Source: Diadema setosum
Lineage: Eukaryota; Echinodermata; Echinoidea; Diadematoida; Diadematidae
Direction: 5' to 3'
NCBI RefSeq assembly: GCF_964275005.1
Contig: NC_092695.1
Coordinates: 7,345,832 to 7,409,831 of the forward strand
DNA length: 64,000 nt
Shown: piece after piece, positions 62,001 through 64,000 of the stretch
Position numbering within the stretch: the stretch's first letter is position 1
Layout: each line of letters opens with the position of its first letter
The notes under the pieces: generated by a model
The model's input: the letters and a program-made list of their open reading frames with translations, nothing else
Database searches by the model: none
What the model was told of the DNA's origin: nothing
Program-made: the position numbers and the translations under genes

Positions 62001-63691
62001 AGTCCGAAGATTCCTTATTCCGAAGGTTCGTTTTTCCGAATTTCATTTTCGGATGAACAAATCTTCGGAATAACGAACCCTCGGAATAACGCCACAAATG
62101 TTCGGATTAACGAACCCTTTTTCATTTTCGGATTAACGAACTTCTAGGTATAGGGAATTTGCGTGTTTTGGATGAACGAACCTTCGGAATGACGAACCTT
62201 CGGAATATCGAACCTTCGGAATAACGAACAGCACCCGTATCTTGAATACTCATAGCACAAACTTAGCTTCATCACCTCTGGTTCTAACAGAAGATTTTTA
62301 CAGATTCCCTATCAAATTTTGGGGTATTAGGACTGCAGTACACTGTAGTTCACAGACACTGCGAACATCAGCATCTTTGGGGAAAGCAATCACCGAGCTG
62401 TCTTTTACTAGCAAATGGTAAAGAATGATTTAGTCCATGATGACCATGCAATCACTTTTGCTATTCAGGGTTTGCGAATTCTTTCATACAAAAGTTAAAT
62501 ATTGTTTTGTTTGTCAAGGGGTCATTTGTATTTTGGGATGTTGAACTTGACTGAGAGGAAGGACAGTTCATTGCATGCTTCCATGTTTTATTCTTTGTAG
62601 TAATACCTAAATTTGTCTCTTTTTTTTTTTGGGGGGGGGGGGGGGTCATAGAATGATAAGTACCAAAGTGGAGATTCAAAGATAGTGTAGTCTTGCAAAT
62701 GTTGCCATACCTATGGTTATTAAACTATTTTAAAGAGTAATATCTACCTGAATTCTTGTTCTTGTGAAGTCTTCCATACCCAGGAACTGGAACATGCGCT
62801 GTAATCTGGAAAATAAGCAGCAATAACATTTGCATGCCTTAAATGAAGAGTTGTATAAATACAGTGGTATGTTGAAGAGAGTATCATTTTAGAAACTCCC
62901 ATAAAGTATTGAAAGTGGAAGGTAACATTTAGTACATTTTTATTGACCGTTAGATTTTGAATTGAATTTTTTTCGGGGCTCACCGTAAATTCCAGTACAT
63001 TACTAGGCTACCTTTGCAGACCCATGTGCTGCATGTGTGTCCATCATGTATATTTTGTGAAGAAAGTTCATCAAAACTTACAAACATTTCTATATACATT
63101 CTTGCCACACACTCTATATGTTATTACATCAGCTCTTATACTTTTAGATTTGTGTTTATTGATAAAAAATACAGAAGACTGCAACAAAAAGGCTTAAGCG
63201 TGGCTGACACACAGAACTACTGAGTAGTTGAGTTTTGTGCATTATTCAAATTGTAGATAACTGTTGACTTCCAAATTTCTCAGCAGTGGCCTAAACAAGT
63301 CCCCTGAGGTTCATATTTAATGTTTTGCTGCATTTTGGGAGGTCTGTAAAAGGTATCCCCTACCTTTCAGATTATATGTTCCTTCACTTTCACTTCTTCT
63401 TGCTCTATTGGGTAAATTTCTCTTTAATATATAATATTTTGTATGTCTGAAACACTAGGACAAGATTTCATTTCACACCAGAGCTTAAGAAATGCTTCTT
63501 TACAAGATCAAGGCCCCACCTGGCGATCTGACTCTCTGCAGTCCGTCTCCCCTTAGCGACAGAGTTTGGGCCAGCCAGGGTAGATACTGCCGTGGCCCTG
63601 TAACCCTCGAGGAATGTAGCACTGACCTTGTAGCTGTCACTGGGGTTATAACCTTTCACCCCAGTGACCAGTACACCATCTTCATCATTGT
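52978..63691 (-). CDS. AtuA/DUF1446-family protein, C-terminal part (9 exons; 5' end outside window)
   Basis: A spliced minus-strand gene whose nine visible exons join in phase to about 314 residues plus a TAG stop. It covers the end of the AtuA (DUF1446) domain, for example VLVTGVKGYNPSDSYKVSAT, IGSEETYGAH and LAPAGTGMAPGLTGLVGGRP. A Ser/Glu-rich linker follows, then the separate AtuA C-terminal ferredoxin-like domain, starting at QLAYTRSGDKGNSSNIG and including YELPGINGFNFVL and SLGGGGVTSLRSDPQGKAYG. In Pseudomonas AtuA belongs to the acyclic terpene (citronellol/geraniol) utilisation cluster, but no biochemical activity is firmly known for the family and I infer none here. The N-terminal half must lie beyond 64000. 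The protein appears intact, with no frameshift. Confidence 0.93.
53771..53983. repeat. Degenerate TACTGTAAAA foldback MITE
   Basis: Starts TACTGTAAAATTAGGAATGC and ends TTTCTTTACAGTA. The TTTTCGCG blocks have mostly decayed to TTTCACG/TTTTGCG, consistent with CpG loss in an older copy. Confidence 0.6.
54012..54102 (-). CDS. AtuA-like gene exon (YELPGINGFNFVLKNSLGGGG)
   Basis: A 91-nt exon between a TGCAG acceptor and a GTAACA donor. It encodes RYELPGINGFNFVLKNSLGG then GGVTSLRSDPQ. The P-x-I-x-x-F-N-F-V-L and L-G-G-G-G-x-x-S-L-R stretches are highly conserved in the AtuA C-terminal domain. Confidence 0.95.
54264..54823. mobile_element. Foldback MITE, AGGACAAG family, copy 5
   Basis: 560 bp, ends AGGACAAGTTCACC and GGTGAACTTGTCC. 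Left flank TTAA, right flank mutated to CTAA. It lies in the AtuA-like gene intron upstream of the exon at 54012-54102. Confidence 0.88.
55190..56484 (+). mobile_element. Tandem-repeat element with DR1 motifs, copy 2 (7 units)
   Basis: Same plan as copy 1 with about seven 155-160-bp units; the leading segment GAGAAAACAAGGAAAAGTAG and the closing segment CTCGTTCGGCGGGGAC are shared. It lies in the AtuA-like gene intron, ending 75 bp from the exon at 56560-56683. Unit number differs between copies, showing expansion or contraction. Confidence 0.9.
56560..56683 (-). CDS. AtuA-like gene exon (GVIARHPSYVPYLRNAL)
   Basis: A 124-nt exon between a CACAG acceptor and a GTAAGG donor. It encodes GVIARHPSYVPYLRNALTSQ and VFEPATEGEELVT, continuing the C-terminal AtuA domain. 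It sits immediately beside the DR1-rich tandem-repeat element, which ends about 75 bp from the exon. Confidence 0.94.
57058..57244 (-). CDS. AtuA-like gene exon: linker and start of ferredoxin-like C-terminal domain
   Basis: A 187-nt exon between a CACAG acceptor and a GTCAGT donor. It starts ITIDVEGNQEEF and runs through a Ser/Glu/Ala-rich linker. It then enters the C-terminal AtuA domain at FTVGQLAYTRSGDKGNSSNI. An internal ATG (MPASQEK) lies just before that domain, so a shorter transcript could encode the domain alone. Confidence 0.94.
57284..57592. repeat. Foldback sequence with TGTCTCCACA/TGTGGAGAC ends
   Basis: TTGTCTCCACAATG near 57284 and CAATGTGGAGACGATG near 57540 are complementary, with several GTCTC/GAGAC phrases between. 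Probably a MITE in an intron of the AtuA-like gene; open frames here are not credible genes. Confidence 0.45.
57791..58173. mobile_element. TTAA MITE, AGGGATCGTACAG family, copy 3
   Basis: 383 bp between TTAA sites. Ends AGGGACTGTACGGTACTGG and CCAGAACTGTACACACCCT. Diverged from copies 1 and 2 but has the same internal plan. Confidence 0.85.
58270..58321 (-). CDS. AtuA-like gene exon (SPILKLHSFLYPKEKVP)
   Basis: A 52-nt exon between a TGCAG acceptor and a GTAAGT donor. Joined to the microexon it reads GGRPKVSPILKLHSFLYPKE, matching the conserved end of the DUF1446 N-terminal domain. It leaves in phase 0. Confidence 0.9.
58622..58850 (-). other. CpG-rich open frame with a strong donor inside the AtuA-like gene (alternative first exon or nested gene)
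   Basis: On the minus strand a frame stays open for about 75 codons from an upstream TAA near 58850 to a GTAAGT donor at 58622. It ends RGRVIPESEFSLTPFG and contains RYNVVYTGRSHSTTLYNPEG. It has no in-frame ATG. The segment is clearly CpG-richer than its surroundings. Its donor phase (2) fits the downstream exon at 58270-58321. It cannot be spliced between that exon and the microexon at 60021, because the phases already match directly there. Either it is an alternative 5' exon of the AtuA-like gene, or an exon of another gene; the amino acid composition looks coding. Confidence 0.45.
58851..60020. other. AtuA-like intron, gene-free part
   Basis: Sequence between the CpG-rich open frame (58622-58850) and the microexon at 60021. 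The 86-codon minus-strand frame at 59033-59293 shows no domain and no splice logic. Nothing else noted. Confidence 0.45.
60021..60060 (-). CDS. AtuA-like gene microexon (APGLTGLVGGRPK)
   Basis: A 40-nt exon between a TTTAG acceptor and a GTGAGT donor. It encodes APGLTGLVGGRPK plus two bases of the next codon, which is V once joined to the following exon. The G-G-R-P motif is conserved in the family. Confidence 0.9.
60333..60477 (-). CDS. AtuA-like gene exon (IGSEETYGAH ... APAGTGM)
   Basis: A 145-nt exon between a TACAG acceptor and a GTAAGC donor. It encodes VIGSEETYGAHARDLNPREA, a helical segment, and REL APAGTGM. The G-S-E-x-T-Y-G-x-H and A-P-A-G-T-G-M blocks are hallmarks of DUF1446 proteins. 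Confidence 0.94.
60478..62747. other. AtuA-like intron, gene-free
   Basis: Contains a decayed TACTGTAAAA-type foldback near 60837-61060 and the TTCGGAATAACGAACC repeat at 61965-62232. No exon was found. Confidence 0.5.
61965..62232. repeat. TTCGGAATAACGAACC foldback/tandem repeat
   Basis: Phrases CGTTATTCCGAAGGTTCG on the left and CCTTCGGAATAACGAAC on the right are complementary, and short CTTCGGAATRACGAAC units repeat in between. The ends GCTCGTTATTCCG and CGGAATAACGAACAGC suggest a foldback MITE of about 270 bp. It lies in an AtuA-like gene intron. Confidence 0.7.
62748..62805 (-). CDS. AtuA-like gene exon (LQRMFQFLGMEDF)
   Basis: A 58-nt exon between a TCCAG acceptor and a GTAGAT donor. 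It encodes RLQRMFQFLGMEDFTRTRIQ and continues directly into VIGSEETYG. Too short for an ORF scan; it was found by phase and family continuity. Confidence 0.9.
62828..63365. mobile_element. TTAA element, AGGTAGGG family, copy 2 (left end truncated)
   Basis: Nearly identical to 26146-26692 by eye, but it lacks the first ~15 bp and the left TTAA; the right end is TACCT followed by TTCA. High similarity between copies suggests fairly recent spread. Confidence 0.88.
63520..63691 (-). CDS. AtuA-like gene, first exon visible in the window
   Basis: A 172-nt exon with a TGCAG acceptor and a GTGGGG donor, encoding NDEDGVLVTGVKGYNPSDSY, KVSATFLEGYRATAVSTLAG and PNSVAKGRRTAESQIA. The G-Y-x-x-x-A-x-x-T pattern belongs to the DUF1446 core. 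It enters in phase 1, so at least one exon precedes it outside the window. Confidence 0.9.
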
Positions 63692-64000
63692 CTGCATGAG
63701 TCAATCACATTGGGAACAATTCAACATCATAGGCCTGCATTTCAGTGATAAAACTGATGAGATAACACATCAAACAGGGTTTGTTCTTGATTTTTAGCAT
63801 GGAAGGTAGAGTGATTACCTGGAAGCTTGATAAGCACTTTTGAGATGCCTTGATGCAAAAACAAATCAAAGTGACTCTCATTTTTTTATCCGAATTCATG
63901 TTGAGTACGATTACGGTACTGGGGAAAAAAAAATACATCTTCTATCACATTCAAGTAATTCTTAAACTTAATAACTTGATCTGGTCAATTGGCATGTACA

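Overview
This is a eukaryotic, almost certainly animal, genomic window: two spliced genes on the minus strand with GT-AG introns, an AT-rich background, and a dense load of transposable elements. The foldback-MITE-rich, CpG-containing repeat landscape, a mag/SURL-type Ty3/gypsy element and a retained AtuA/DUF1446 gene suggest a marine invertebrate deuterostome, most likely an echinoderm. The species is inferred, not proven. No prokaryotic feature, rRNA gene, functional tRNA gene or CRISPR array was seen.

Gene 1 (minus strand, coding exons from 47717 down to 5378) is a complete TBC-domain Rab GTPase-activating protein. I reconstructed it as 12 phase-consistent exons encoding 537 residues, with both catalytic fingers intact (R293 in IDKDVPR, Q330 in YAQ). 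Gene 2 (minus strand, from beyond the right edge down to 52978) is the C-terminal ~314 residues of an AtuA/DUF1446-family protein in nine exons; its N-terminal half lies outside the window. The two genes run head to tail, with about 5.3 kb between the gene 2 stop and the gene 1 start. A short, unidentified coding-like exon (51417-51685) lies in that interval.

The introns are full of mobile DNA. The 20-kb second intron of the TBC gene carries an apparently intact Ty3/gypsy retrotransposon (37904-43513): identical 131-bp LTRs, a 5-bp target duplication, a tRNA-Ser primer site and one uninterrupted Gag-Pol frame of 1456 codons. At least eight MITE-like families inserted at TTAA with termini 5'-AG(G) are scattered throughout. 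Two large palindromic elements, DR1-rich tandem-repeat elements, TTTTCGCG-rich foldback elements, a tRNA-derived SINE, a CR1/L2-like LINE 3' end and a putative solo LTR are also present. Several are nested in one another, which gives a relative order of insertion.

The two host genes have no evident functional link. The most unusual points are the DUF1446 gene in an animal, a CpG-rich open frame inside it that could mark an alternative promoter or a nested gene, the shared TTAA-AGG signature across unrelated repeat families, and the repeat units carrying perfect nuclear-receptor DR1 motifs.
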